64,000 nt of DNA from [Clostridium] aerotolerans DSM 5434 (GTDB taxonomy: Bacteria > Bacillota > Clostridia > Lachnospirales > Lachnospiraceae), in assembly GCF_000687555.1 (NCBI RefSeq), contig NZ_JHWJ01000014.1, forward strand, positions 1-64,000, in the 5' to 3' direction. The notes under the pieces were generated by a model. The model worked only from the letters and a program-made list of their open reading frames with translations. It ran no database searches and was not told the origin of the DNA. Numbering within the stretch: the first letter of the stretch is position 1; the number at the start of each line of letters is the position of its first letter. This document shows, one piece after another, positions 26,002 through 35,172 of this stretch. Both the position numbers and the translations under genes were made by a program.

Positions 26002-27408
26002 TTAGCTTTGTGGCTGAGTTTCTGCCGGTCTCTTTCCAAGAGTGATGTCAACATTGCGTTCCACGTACTTACCATTTTCAAGGGACTGGACTGTGACTGA
26101 AATCGTGCTTCCGCCCTTATAATATTTTAACATACTGGTAAGGTCATCGTAGGTCTTAATGGACTGTCCGTCAAACTTGGTGATAATGTCCTTTTCCTTT
26201 AAATCAGACTTGCTGGCAGCGCCGCCTTCTACGATCTTATAGATGAATACACCCTGAGGCATACCAAGCTGCTGGCTGGTCGTTGCATCAATGTTCTTGC
26301 ACTGGATTCCTAAATATCCCTGCTCTGCATCAGAGACCTGAGTTCTTGTGGTCTTTGTCATCAGGTTATCAAAAATTTCCTGTGCCTTTGAAATCGGGAT
26401 TGCATATCCCATTCCTTCTACTTCGGTAGAAGAATATTTTGCTGAGTTAATTCCAATGACCTCACCCTGCATATTTAAAAGAGCACCACCGCTGTTACCT
26501 GGGTTAATGGCTGCATCGGTCTGGAGAAGATTCCGGTTTGTTCCGTCTTCTGTCTGAACAGCACGATCAAGTGCACTGATATAACCTACGGTAACGGACT
26601 GGCCATATCCAAGTGCATTACCAATGGCTACTACCCCCTGACCTACCTTTAAGGTATCGGAGTTACCAAGAGAGGCTATGGCTATTTTGGATAAGGTGTC
26701 AGAGGAAATATTCTTAAGGGGAACTGCAATCACTGCTAAGTCTGATTCTGCATCGGTGCCTTTGATGGCTGCATCCACGGCCTGCTGATCAATGAAGTTT
26801 ACCTTTAAAGCTTCTGCTCCCTGTACCACATGGTTGTTGGTCACGATCAACAGCTCATCGTCGTTCTTTCCTACAATAATACCGGAACCGCTTCCTTCGC
26901 CTTCTCTCTGCATGGGTCCAAACCAGGTCTGACTTTCGTAGACTACTTTACTGGTTATGGCTACCACAGACGGCATTGCTTTATCTACAATCCCCGATAC
27001 ATCATTGGGAACGGTTAAACTTGAAGCATTGGCAGCCGGTACCGTCGACGAGGAAGAAACAGTTTCAGCCTTGTTGATCTCAACAGAATTATTATTGCCA
27101 TAAGCTCCGGCTGTCCAGTTGATTCCTACCATGGTGCTTCCTGCAATGACTCCAAAGACGAGAGCGCTTCCCACCAGGGCTGCTGCTTTTTTTACCCCGC
27201 CACGTTTTTTACGAGGCTTAGGCTCTTTTTCCAGCGTCATCTGGTCCACAATTCTTTGATTCTGGTATTCCTGGTAATGTGGAATACTCTGGCTGGTCTT
27301 TGTTTCCTCTGGTTCCGGGTCCCTCATAATAAAGTTCGTTGTCATTGGTTCTACATTTTTATTTTCCTCAGGATTTAAATTGCCTGTGTCTTTATTTTCA
27401 TCAAACAT
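26002..27408 (-). CDS. htrA: HtrA/DegP-type membrane-anchored serine protease
   Basis: This is an envelope quality-control protease. The 468-residue product has a cytoplasmic N-terminus (1-72), one transmembrane anchor (about 76-98), a trypsin-like domain with the catalytic triad His193 (TNNHV), Asp223 (ESDLAV) and Ser306 (NPGNSGGAL), and a C-terminal PDZ domain (about 360-455; GVFIYKIVEGGAA). AAAGGAG precedes the ATG. It lies downstream of the LCP ligase and upstream of the ClpX-like gene. No regulatory site was identified. Confidence 0.95.
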   Translation of the reverse strand: MFDENKDTGNLNPEENKNVEPMTTNFIMRDPEPEETKTSQSIPHYQEYQNQRIVDQMTLEKEPKPRKKRGGVKKAAALVGSALVFGVIAGSTMVGINWTAGAYGNNNSVEINKAETVSSSSTVPAANASSLTVPNDVSGIVDKAMPSVVAITSKVVYESQTWFGPMQREGEGSGSGIIVGKNDDELLIVTNNHVVQGAEALKVNFIDQQAVDAAIKGTDAESDLAVIAVPLKNISSDTLSKIAIASLGNSDTLKVGQGVVAIGNALGYGQSVTVGYISALDRAVQTEDGTNRNLLQTDAAINPGNSGGALLNMQGEVIGINSAKYSSTEVEGMGYAIPISKAQEIFDNLMTKTTRTQVSDAEQGYLGIQCKNIDATTSQQLGMPQGVFIYKIVEGGAASKSDLKEKDIITKFDGQSIKTYDDLTSMLKYYKGGSTISVTVQSLENGKYVERNVDITLGKRPAETQPQS

Positions 27409-27532
27409 AAAATCTATCTCCTTTCACCTATACTTGTTATCGCTTTCATAATCACAGTCTATCAATGAATTGTGACCAATTTGTGATAAAAATATAGTTA
27501 ATATGTGAAATGAGATAGATTTATCTGTTTCC

Positions 27533-29428
27533 TTATGCAGCTGGTGGTGCTGGTACTACCGGAGCTTCTGTATTTGCTCCGCCCGGGACAACATTACCCG
27601 GCTGGGTCTGGTTTGAATCTACAGGTCCGGTTGTATTTGATTTGGTCGTTTCAGGAGTCGTTGGCTGGGTAGCCGCAGTTGTCTCTTTTCCACCAGGTCC
27701 GTGAGAGACCGTCGTGGTCTCTGTGGTTCCACTTGACTGGGTTGGTTTTGTCTCCCCGGGTCTGGTAGAACCGCTTGAGGATTCCTGAGCCTTTGTCTCT
27801 CCTGGCTTTGTCTCCTTTGTCTCTCCGCTGCTGGTACCTGTTCCAGGGCCTTTGATCGGCTTACCATTCGCATCTGTTTCATAGGCAGAGCTTTCATGGA
27901 ATGAGGTCTCCACCTCTTCCGTCGTTCTTACCTCTTTTGTTTCATTGTCTTCTTTTTTAGGCTTATCCTTGGTTGGCTTCGTAGAATCATCGCTATACTT
28001 ACCGTCCTTATACATACCGGAATCGGCAGCAATCTTGGCACTGATCTTCTTCACCATCTCAGAAGGCTCATAGCTTTCCTTTCCAAAAAGGAACTTATGA
28101 AGGTCTGATACATTGGTAACCAGGGTCTGTGGAATGACGCAATCGCCCTTTTTGCCCATCTTCATATCGCCGCGGGTGAATGGGAAACCGCCGGTCTCAC
28201 CGATGTGATATTTTCCAATATCTAATAAGAGCTCAGTAAAATCACCGAAGGTCAGGTTCGTTCCTACCTGCTCTACTTCCATTAAAAGAATCCGGTTCAA
28301 CAGGCCTAAATCTGCTTTTTTTGCTTTTTCAAATGATTTTTGAATGACCAGACGCTGGCGTTCTGTTCTGGCATAATCTGTATCCATCTTTCTAAGTCTG
28401 GCGTAAGCAACGGCCTGAACACCATCTAAATGGTTTAAACCTGCTGATTTTAAATGAACGGAAGGTATTCCTGTTTTTTGAACGGTCTCTGTAATAAAGG
28501 AGTTAATATATTTGAATTCTGCCTTTGTAATATCGATATCAACGCCTCCCAGCATATTAATGCCGTCGGCAACTGATTTCCAGTTAAAGGTTACATACTC
28601 CTGTATATCCAGATCAAGGTTTTTATTTAAGGCTGCCAGGGCCTGGGAAGCGCCTCCGTTGGCATAAGCGGCATTAATCTTATTATAGGTAGTGCCTTCG
28701 TTTATATTCAGATATGTATCTCTAAATACCGAAACCAGTCGTATCTCTCCTGTGTCACGGTTGATGTTGCATATCATAATAACGTCAGCATTGGTTCCCT
28801 TGTTTACGTTACCGTCACGGCTGTCCACACCGAAAACCGCAATGGTACGGTACCCGGTCATGTGCTTCTTCTGCTCTTGGGACATCTCTTCATTCCGGAC
28901 CTGGTCCTTATCAAAGTTATCGGGACGCTGAATGGAGCCCATGATTCTTGCCACATAAGCATAGGAAAAAATAAGGGCCAGAGTAAAGATCTCTGCAATC
29001 GCCATAATGATGATTCGTCTGATCTTTCGTTTCTTTCCGGTGGCTCCTGCTGCACGGCTGGAAGCGGTCGGTTTTTCCTGTCTTGGCGCTCTGGACTGCT
29101 GTCTGGTGCCGCCGTCACCGATGACGATCTGTCCACGGGACGGTGACTGGCTGTTTCCCTGAGTACCTCCAGAGGATTGTCTCTGACGGGATGGGTTCTG
29201 GCCTGTGGAACCTGTCTCTGATGATGACTGTGCCCGGCGAGTTGGCTGGCTGCCTCCGTTTTCCCTGTTATTCGTATGATAGGCACCGCGGCTTTGGCGG
29301 TCTTCAAAATCTTCGTAATCGTCATCCAGGTAGTAATCTCTATCGGACGGATCTGGTTTTGAATCGTAACCGCGTCTTGCCCTTTTCTTATTCTCACGGT
29401 TTAACTCATCATCAAATTCATTTTTCAT
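27533..29428 (-). CDS. LytR-CpsA-Psr (LCP) family glycopolymer ligase
   Basis: LCP enzymes move undecaprenyl-linked glycopolymers onto peptidoglycan. The 631-residue product has a long Gln/Ser/Arg-rich cytoplasmic N-terminus (about 1-135), one transmembrane helix (about 138-160), and the LCP domain from about residue 190. The motifs are IAVFGVDSRDGN, NADVIMICNINRDTG and LVSVFRDTYLNI; the Asp and Arg residues in them bind the lipid pyrophosphate. A low-complexity Thr/Pro/Glu/Ser tail of about 170 residues ends the protein. GAGG precedes the ATG by 8 bases. It directly follows the glycan operon, which suggests that operon's polymer as substrate. Confidence 0.9.
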   Translation of the reverse strand: MKNEFDDELNRENKKRARRGYDSKPDPSDRDYYLDDDYEDFEDRQSRGAYHTNNRENGGSQPTRRAQSSSETGSTGQNPSRQRQSSGGTQGNSQSPSRGQIVIGDGGTRQQSRAPRQEKPTASSRAAGATGKKRKIRRIIIMAIAEIFTLALIFSYAYVARIMGSIQRPDNFDKDQVRNEEMSQEQKKHMTGYRTIAVFGVDSRDGNVNKGTNADVIMICNINRDTGEIRLVSVFRDTYLNINEGTTYNKINAAYANGGASQALAALNKNLDLDIQEYVTFNWKSVADGINMLGGVDIDITKAEFKYINSFITETVQKTGIPSVHLKSAGLNHLDGVQAVAYARLRKMDTDYARTERQRLVIQKSFEKAKKADLGLLNRILLMEVEQVGTNLTFGDFTELLLDIGKYHIGETGGFPFTRGDMKMGKKGDCVIPQTLVTNVSDLHKFLFGKESYEPSEMVKKISAKIAADSGMYKDGKYSDDSTKPTKDKPKKEDNETKEVRTTEEVETSFHESSAYETDANGKPIKGPGTGTSSGETKETKPGETKAQESSSGSTRPGETKPTQSSGTTETTTVSHGPGGKETTAATQPTTPETTKSNTTGPVDSNQTQPGNVVPGGANTEAPVVPAPPAA

Positions 29429-29464
29429 CTAATTAACCTCATCCTAATCGTGTCGTATCCTATA

Positions 29465-30883
29465 TCAGTACGCATTTTTATTAATAAACCCTTTGAACAT
29501 AGTCAAAAACAGGATTTTAAAATCAAATCCAAGGGTCCAGTTTTCGATATAGTATAAATCATGCTCAATTCTCTTGGTAATGGAAGTATCTCCCCTTAAT
29601 CCATTGACCTGCGCCCAGCCGGTAATTCCGGGGCGTACCTGATGCTTGATCATATATCTTGGAATCTCTTCTTTAAATTTCTCAACAAACAAAGGTCTCT
29701 CCGGCCTTGGGCCGACTAAACTCATATCGCCCCGAAGAACGTTGATGAACTGGGGCATCTCATCTATGCTTGTCTTTCTTATGAACCGGCCCACAGGGGT
29801 CACCCTGGAATCATGAGGGGTTGTCCATTTGGCTTTTTCCTCAGACGGGGCCTGGACCACCATAGAACGGAACTTATACATATGAAATGGCCGGTTGTGT
29901 AATCCCACCCGCTCCTGTTTATAAATGAGCGGACCTGGAGCTGTCAGCTTAATCAGGACCACAGTCAGAAGCATAACAGGGGAAAACAGGATCAGTGCAA
30001 CCGCTGCACCTACAATATCTACGGCTCGTTTTGCCAGCGCATTCACCGTATCCGTAAGAGGAACTCTTCGGATATTGACCACTGGAAGTCCCTGTAAGTC
30101 CTCAATAAAAGGTCTTGTTGGGATCATGTTGTTATAATCGGGGATAAATTTTGTATGGACTCCTGACTTTTCACAGGAAGCCACTATTTTTTCTAAGTTG
30201 GCATATTCGCTGATACTTAAAGTGATTGCAATTTCATCAAGAGAGTTTAAGGCCAGAATCTCATCTAAATCCTTAATCTTTCCTATCACATTAATGCCTT
30301 TGTATCCGGTTCCCCATTCTTTTTTATTGTCCAGAATTCCTTTGACCTGATATCCCCATTCCGGGTTTAAACGCACCCGGTCAATAAAGCCTTCTGCCGC
30401 ACGGCTGTAGCCGATTAAAAGAATGTGTTTCTGGTTATAGCCCTTGGAGCGCATGGAACGCAGTATGCTTCGAATCGAATTCCGCTCGATGGTCTCCAGT
30501 ATAATGTTGATGGCAAAGAAGTAAAATACCATCCTTGTGGAAAACTCACGGAAAAATGGATTCTTCTTAATCAGAAACAGGATTAATATAAAGATGAGCA
30601 CTCCCAGTACATTAGCCTTTAATATATTGGCAAATTCATACCGGCTCTCCTGTACTCTTTTGGGAGCATAAAGCTGAAAGACTCCGTAAAGCAAAAGATA
30701 GGTGGGCAATATTACTATAAGTGCTGCAAAATAGTACTGTGGTGCCAACACCTGCTTATCCGGGCTGAACAACCGGTTGCCAAGCAAAAGAAAGAGCCAG
30801 GCAATAACATAGGAAAGGATGATGACCAGCCCATCCAGTACTACATGAAATCCATTAAATTTTTTCTGATTATCCTTTATCAT
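29465..30883 (-). CDS. Polyprenyl-phosphate sugar phosphotransferase (WbaP/CpsE type)
   Basis: This enzyme starts glycan synthesis by moving a sugar-1-phosphate from a nucleotide sugar to undecaprenyl phosphate. The 472-residue product has four N-terminal transmembrane helices, a CoA-binding-like cytosolic domain (HILLIGYSRAAEGFIDRV), a fifth membrane segment (AVALILFSPVMLLTVVLI) and the catalytic domain: KQERVGLHNRPFHMYKFRSM, TSIDEMPQFINVLRGDMSLV, GPRPERP and RPGITGWAQVNG. I chose the ATG at 30883 with GGAAGG upstream. It is the last biosynthetic gene of the minus-strand operon before LCP. Confidence 0.92.
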   Translation of the reverse strand: MIKDNQKKFNGFHVVLDGLVIILSYVIAWLFLLLGNRLFSPDKQVLAPQYYFAALIVILPTYLLLYGVFQLYAPKRVQESRYEFANILKANVLGVLIFILILFLIKKNPFFREFSTRMVFYFFAINIILETIERNSIRSILRSMRSKGYNQKHILLIGYSRAAEGFIDRVRLNPEWGYQVKGILDNKKEWGTGYKGINVIGKIKDLDEILALNSLDEIAITLSISEYANLEKIVASCEKSGVHTKFIPDYNNMIPTRPFIEDLQGLPVVNIRRVPLTDTVNALAKRAVDIVGAAVALILFSPVMLLTVVLIKLTAPGPLIYKQERVGLHNRPFHMYKFRSMVVQAPSEEKAKWTTPHDSRVTPVGRFIRKTSIDEMPQFINVLRGDMSLVGPRPERPLFVEKFKEEIPRYMIKHQVRPGITGWAQVNGLRGDTSITKRIEHDLYYIENWTLGFDFKILFLTMFKGFINKNAY

Positions 30884-30981
30884 AGCAGCAAACCTTCCAA
30901 TCGTGCATTGCACCATACTTCTCCATGATAATTTCCCGTTTATTATACATGATATGTTCTTATAGTGCTATAAAAAATTTC

Positions 30982-31971
30982 TTAATAAGACCTGTCAATT
31001 TTTAGTTTTCTTCTTAAAAATTCCCAAACATACAGGAAAGTGCCAAAAATCAGCTCACCTTCGATTTTAACGTAGTTCTTAAGCCGGGACATCTGAAACC
31101 TTACTTTTTTTGTGGTATGGGCAGTTTTAAGACCTTCCTTTAAGCCTTCCACATAGTCGGATTCAAATCCAATTTTCTTGAAAAACATGTATTTCACACA
31201 TATTCCAATAATAATAGGAAAGAGATTCATAAGAAGCTGTAAAAACGGCATATTCTTATAATTTAAATAAATATTATTTCTGGCAGCCAGTTTTACCTTA
31301 AAGGAATTATACTTGGAACCGCTGGTGCCGCTGCCTACGTGATAGACCACTGCACTGGGGCAGTAAACATTATCATAGCCGTATATCTTCGCCCGGTATC
31401 CCACGTCAATGTCTTCCAGATAAGCAAAATGAGCTTCATCAAAACCACCGATCTCGTCAAATACCTCTCTTCGGTAGATGGCAGCTCCGGCGCAGGCGGC
31501 AAATACATTCCGGGGCTTTTTATATCCCTTAATGCTTTGTCCCACTCCTCTTTGATAGGCCCAGCCAAGGACGCTGTACATATCTCCCGCATCATCCATA
31601 AGGTCCTTATGATAAAGCTGGATCATCTTACTGCTTGCGGAAAATATCTTTTTGGAGCTGTCCATGGTGCGTACCAGCTCCCTTACATAATCCGGTTCCG
31701 GCTCTGTATCATTGTTAAGAAGAATCACATACGGAGTTTTTGACTCCTTAATTCCTACATTCACAGCTCCGGAAAATCCAGTATTTTCCTTTAAGAATAT
31801 TGATGGAATATTACGTTCCTTCAGCCATTCCACACTGCCGTCTGTGGAACCGTTATCCACCACAAGAAGCTCAAAGTTTTTATCACTTTGAGTTTCCAGC
31901 GCTTTCATACACGGTTCCATAAATTTAAGACCATTATAATTTGGAATAATGATGGTTACTTTTTTTAGCAT
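30982..31971 (-). CDS. GT2 glycosyltransferase (rhamnosyltransferase-like)
   Basis: The 329-residue GT-A fold enzyme has an N-terminal strand VTIIIPNYNG, nucleotide-binding VVDNGSTDGS, a DxD-equivalent LLNNDTEP and EIGGFDEAHFAYLEDIDVGYR with the usual acceptor-site ED motif. A weakly hydrophobic C-terminal segment may contact the membrane. Its ATG (31971) lies 1 base after the preceding gene's stop, behind GAGGTATGAG, so translation is coupled. Donor and acceptor sugars cannot be told. Confidence 0.88.
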   Translation of the reverse strand: MLKKVTIIIPNYNGLKFMEPCMKALETQSDKNFELLVVDNGSTDGSVEWLKERNIPSIFLKENTGFSGAVNVGIKESKTPYVILLNNDTEPEPDYVRELVRTMDSSKKIFSASSKMIQLYHKDLMDDAGDMYSVLGWAYQRGVGQSIKGYKKPRNVFAACAGAAIYRREVFDEIGGFDEAHFAYLEDIDVGYRAKIYGYDNVYCPSAVVYHVGSGTSGSKYNSFKVKLAARNNIYLNYKNMPFLQLLMNLFPIIIGICVKYMFFKKIGFESDYVEGLKEGLKTAHTTKKVRFQMSRLKNYVKIEGELIFGTFLYVWEFLRRKLKIDRSY

Positions 31972-31972
31972 C

Positions 31973-34165
31973 TCATACCTCAAGTTGATAGGGCTCTCCG
32001 ATTTTTTCCTTCCGCAGGTCGCGAAGGGCAAAATTAGATTTGCGCAGGGTCAGATTCGGATTGTAGTAAGGATCTCCGTCTCTTAAAATATCCGGCCATT
32101 TATCAGAGAATTTCTTGATTTCCCGGTTAAAACGGGCTACCTTTTCCGGTGTGTCCTCAAGTCCTCTGGACTTAGATTCGTAATGATAAAAGAGGGCGTA
32201 TGGGGCATAAACCACCAGTTTATCCAAAGAGCGGATCTTCATGCAGTAATCAATGTCATTAAAGGCAACGGCCAGGTCCTCGGAAAAACCTCCTACCTGA
32301 TCAAACAGGGACCGTTTGCTCATCATACAGGCTGCTGTTACCGCACTGTAATTTCTGGCGCACATGGCCTGGTTAAAATAGCTGCTTTCTGACTTATGAA
32401 GGCCGATAAAGGTATGACCTGCAATTCCTCCAAAACCAACCACAACTCCAGCGTGCTGAATGGTATCATCGGAATAAAGGAGTCTGACACCTACGATTCC
32501 TACCTCATCTCTCTGACAGAATCCAAGCATTTCGGTAATGCTGTCTGGATTAATGATTTCGGTATCGTTATTTAAAAACAGAAGATATTCTCCTTTGGCA
32601 AAGGTGACACCAAAGTTATTGATGGCAGAATAATTAAACTCCCGTTCCCATTTCACTACATGGACAAAATCAAATTCTTTTTGAATCTTCTCATAGTAGT
32701 CAAAGGTAGCAGAATCTGCGCTGTTATTCTCCACCACAATAAATTCAAGATTCTTATAGGTAGACTTTTCAATGATGGAGCGCATGCAAAGATCCAGATC
32801 CTGAGAATGATCCTTGTTGGGGATAATAACAGAAACAAGTGGATCTCCCGTGATTTCAAAGGTGGAATGATAAATACCGTAATCAATGCCTTTTTCAACG
32901 GAAACTGCCTTCACACCAATCCGGTCATAATGAGCTTTCACCGCTCTTGCTCCCGCTTCAAAGGCATAAAGCTTACTCTCCGGGTTGCTGGCTGTGGAGT
33001 TTTGATGACAGCGCCAGTGATAAAGAGCCTTTGGTACGTGATAGATCTTTCTTGCTTTTTCCGTACAGCGAAGGATAAAGTCATAGTCCTGAGCGCCATC
33101 GTATTCTTCCCGGAAGCCTCCTACTTCTAATAGAAGCTCATGGTTCACTACGAATAAATGACAGATATAATTAACGCTGGTCAAAAGGTCCGGATTAAAG
33201 TCTGGCTTAAAGTGAGGCTCAAATAATTCTCCTCCATCGATATCCAGCTTATCTTCGTCCGTATAGACCACGTCGATTTCAGGGTCGGAATTGATTGCTT
33301 TTACACATTCAAACAAGGCATCAGGAGCCATGGTATCATCGTGATCGGCCAATACAATAAAATCTCCCGTAGCCATCTCAATAGCTGCGTTTGTATTTCC
33401 TGAGATACCTTTATTCTCTCCAATTATCACATATCGGATTCTTTCATCTTTCATGGCGTAGCGTTTTAAGACCCGCTCTGCACTTTCTCCCCTGGGACTT
33501 CCGTCCGCTACACAAACTTCCCAGTTATCATAGGTCTGTGCTAAAAGAGAATCAAGCATGGCAGCTAAAAAGCGCTCTGGTGTCTTATAGGCAGGTATGA
33601 CCACGGACATCTTTGGAGTATAATCAAAAATAAATTTTCTCTGTGCATTCAGCTCTTCTTCCGTTGGTTTTGTCAGCTCGTACCACTCCGGATAATCATA
33701 ATCGCTGTCAATGCCCTGAAGCTTGTGTCTTGATTTAATCAGGAATGCTTTTAACCCATTTTCCTTTAAGAAATCGGCCGCAGACTGGAAGGTCTGGGCA
33801 TTCATCATGCTCTTTAGCTTCATGGATTTTTTATGGGCAGAGCTGTTCTGCTTTTCAATGATCTGGGTATTCAGCTTTACCCGGACGGTTTTACCATCGC
33901 ATGCAATCTGAAGAATCCGGTCCTCGTTGTCTTCTCTTACATAAGGAATGCGTATGTCAAAACCAAGATCCTCTGAAACTACATTCTTAAAATAAATCTG
34001 GCTCACATCATCTCTGCGGACTGGGACATATTTAAATTCCATCTCCTGATCCTGACCGTCAAATACCTTTACTTCCACCTTGGAACCAGGATTTTTTCCG
34101 ATTACCCAACCATTTAATACAATGGAATTTTCACGGATTCTTGCTACGTCTATCTTATATTTCAT
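31973..34165 (-). CDS. Large two-domain GT2 glycosyltransferase
   Basis: The product has about 730 residues. The N-terminal 120 residues look like a beta-rich accessory domain (VLNGWVIGKNPGSKVEVKVF). The first GT-A domain (about 185-400) has SVVIPAYKTPERFL, VADGSPRGES and LADHDDTMAPDAL. The second (about 445-690) has SVIIPNKDHSQDL, VVENNSADSAT and LFLNNDTEIINPD. Tandem GT2 domains of this kind build rhamnan-like or repeating-unit backbones. I chose the ATG at 34165, since the one four codons earlier directly abuts its GGAGG. It overlaps the upstream gene by 11 bases and runs into the next. Confidence 0.9.
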   Translation of the reverse strand: MKYKIDVARIRENSIVLNGWVIGKNPGSKVEVKVFDGQDQEMEFKYVPVRRDDVSQIYFKNVVSEDLGFDIRIPYVREDNEDRILQIACDGKTVRVKLNTQIIEKQNSSAHKKSMKLKSMMNAQTFQSAADFLKENGLKAFLIKSRHKLQGIDSDYDYPEWYELTKPTEEELNAQRKFIFDYTPKMSVVIPAYKTPERFLAAMLDSLLAQTYDNWEVCVADGSPRGESAERVLKRYAMKDERIRYVIIGENKGISGNTNAAIEMATGDFIVLADHDDTMAPDALFECVKAINSDPEIDVVYTDEDKLDIDGGELFEPHFKPDFNPDLLTSVNYICHLFVVNHELLLEVGGFREEYDGAQDYDFILRCTEKARKIYHVPKALYHWRCHQNSTASNPESKLYAFEAGARAVKAHYDRIGVKAVSVEKGIDYGIYHSTFEITGDPLVSVIIPNKDHSQDLDLCMRSIIEKSTYKNLEFIVVENNSADSATFDYYEKIQKEFDFVHVVKWEREFNYSAINNFGVTFAKGEYLLFLNNDTEIINPDSITEMLGFCQRDEVGIVGVRLLYSDDTIQHAGVVVGFGGIAGHTFIGLHKSESSYFNQAMCARNYSAVTAACMMSKRSLFDQVGGFSEDLAVAFNDIDYCMKIRSLDKLVVYAPYALFYHYESKSRGLEDTPEKVARFNREIKKFSDKWPDILRDGDPYYNPNLTLRKSNFALRDLRKEKIGEPYQLEV

Positions 34166-35168
34166 CTCTGTTACCATCCTCCATAGAGGCTGCTGTCAAA
34201 AGCATATCCTCCTCCGGGCCATATTCTTTTCCGGATGTAAAATTAATTCTCTCTTCTTCTATGACAAGAGGGCGCTTCATAATACGGGCGTTCATGGTGA
34301 GAATGTATTCTCCCACCAGACCGATAAAAAATATCTGAACGGACCCAAGAAAGAACATGCCGATCAAAAGTGGTGCCGTGCCGGCAGGGAAACGATCCCA
34401 ATAAATCAGCTTTAAAACCAGATAAATTAAAGCTACCAGCATGCTTGCAAAGCAGCAGATGCTTCCGAAAATAGTAGCGATCCGCAGTCCCACCTTTGTG
34501 TAGGACGTAATGCTTAACATGGCTGCATCATACAGGCGGTAAAAGTTATTGCTGGTTTTTCCAGCCCGTCTCTTTGGCTGCTCATAGGGAACTTCTTTTC
34601 TCCGGAATCCAAGCTCTGCCACGATTCCACGAAGAAATGGGGTGGGATCGTCCAGTTCCCGCATTACTTTGATGAATTTGGCATCATAAAGGCCGAAGCC
34701 GGTAAAATGCTCAATCTGCTCCACATCGGAAAGCTTTTTGATGCATTTATAATAACAGCTTCGAAGCCAGTACATGATCTTATTTTCTTTGCTGGATTTC
34801 TTGATTCCAATGACTATTTTATAACCGCTCTCCCATTCCTTCACGTACTTTGGAATCATCTCCACGGGATCCTGGAAATCAGCCGCCATAAGGATGGTGG
34901 CATCTCCGGTGGACTGGAGCATGGCGTAATAGGGGGAATTGAACTGACCAAAGTTCTTGGCATTGAAAATGCCCTTTACTCCCTGATCCGCCTTACAGAG
35001 GGAACGCACGATATCTCTTGTCCTGTCCTTGGAATCATTGTCTATAAATATAATCTCGTAGCAATATTCCGGAAGTTCCTTTTGGAAGGTACCGGTGATT
35101 GCCTGATATAGGGCCTCTACATTTTCTTCTTCGTTGTAGCAGGGAACTACGATGCTAATTGTTTTCAT
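34155..35168 (-). CDS. GtrB/DPM-like membrane glycosyltransferase
   Basis: The 337-residue product has a GT2 catalytic domain (1-230: SIVVPCYNEEENVEAL, FIDNDSKDRT, MAADFQDP) and two C-terminal transmembrane helices (about 232-255 and 270-292). This is the layout of enzymes that charge undecaprenyl phosphate with a sugar for later transfer across the membrane. No separate flippase or GT-C partner is in the operon. GGAAG precedes the ATG, 4 bases after the dehydrogenase stop. Confidence 0.88.
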   Translation of the reverse strand: MKTISIVVPCYNEEENVEALYQAITGTFQKELPEYCYEIIFIDNDSKDRTRDIVRSLCKADQGVKGIFNAKNFGQFNSPYYAMLQSTGDATILMAADFQDPVEMIPKYVKEWESGYKIVIGIKKSSKENKIMYWLRSCYYKCIKKLSDVEQIEHFTGFGLYDAKFIKVMRELDDPTPFLRGIVAELGFRRKEVPYEQPKRRAGKTSNNFYRLYDAAMLSITSYTKVGLRIATIFGSICCFASMLVALIYLVLKLIYWDRFPAGTAPLLIGMFFLGSVQIFFIGLVGEYILTMNARIMKRPLVIEEERINFTSGKEYGPEEDMLLTAASMEDGNRDEI

Positions 35169-35172
35169 ACGT

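Noticed and set aside
27620-27900. Repeat array in the LCP C-terminal tail
   Set aside because: It is low-complexity Thr/Pro/Ser/Glu coding sequence without a fixed unit, and there are no spacers to suggest CRISPR.
28858-29397. 179-residue minus-strand ORF within the LCP gene
   Set aside because: It lies in the low-complexity N-terminal coding region in another frame and lacks a ribosome site.
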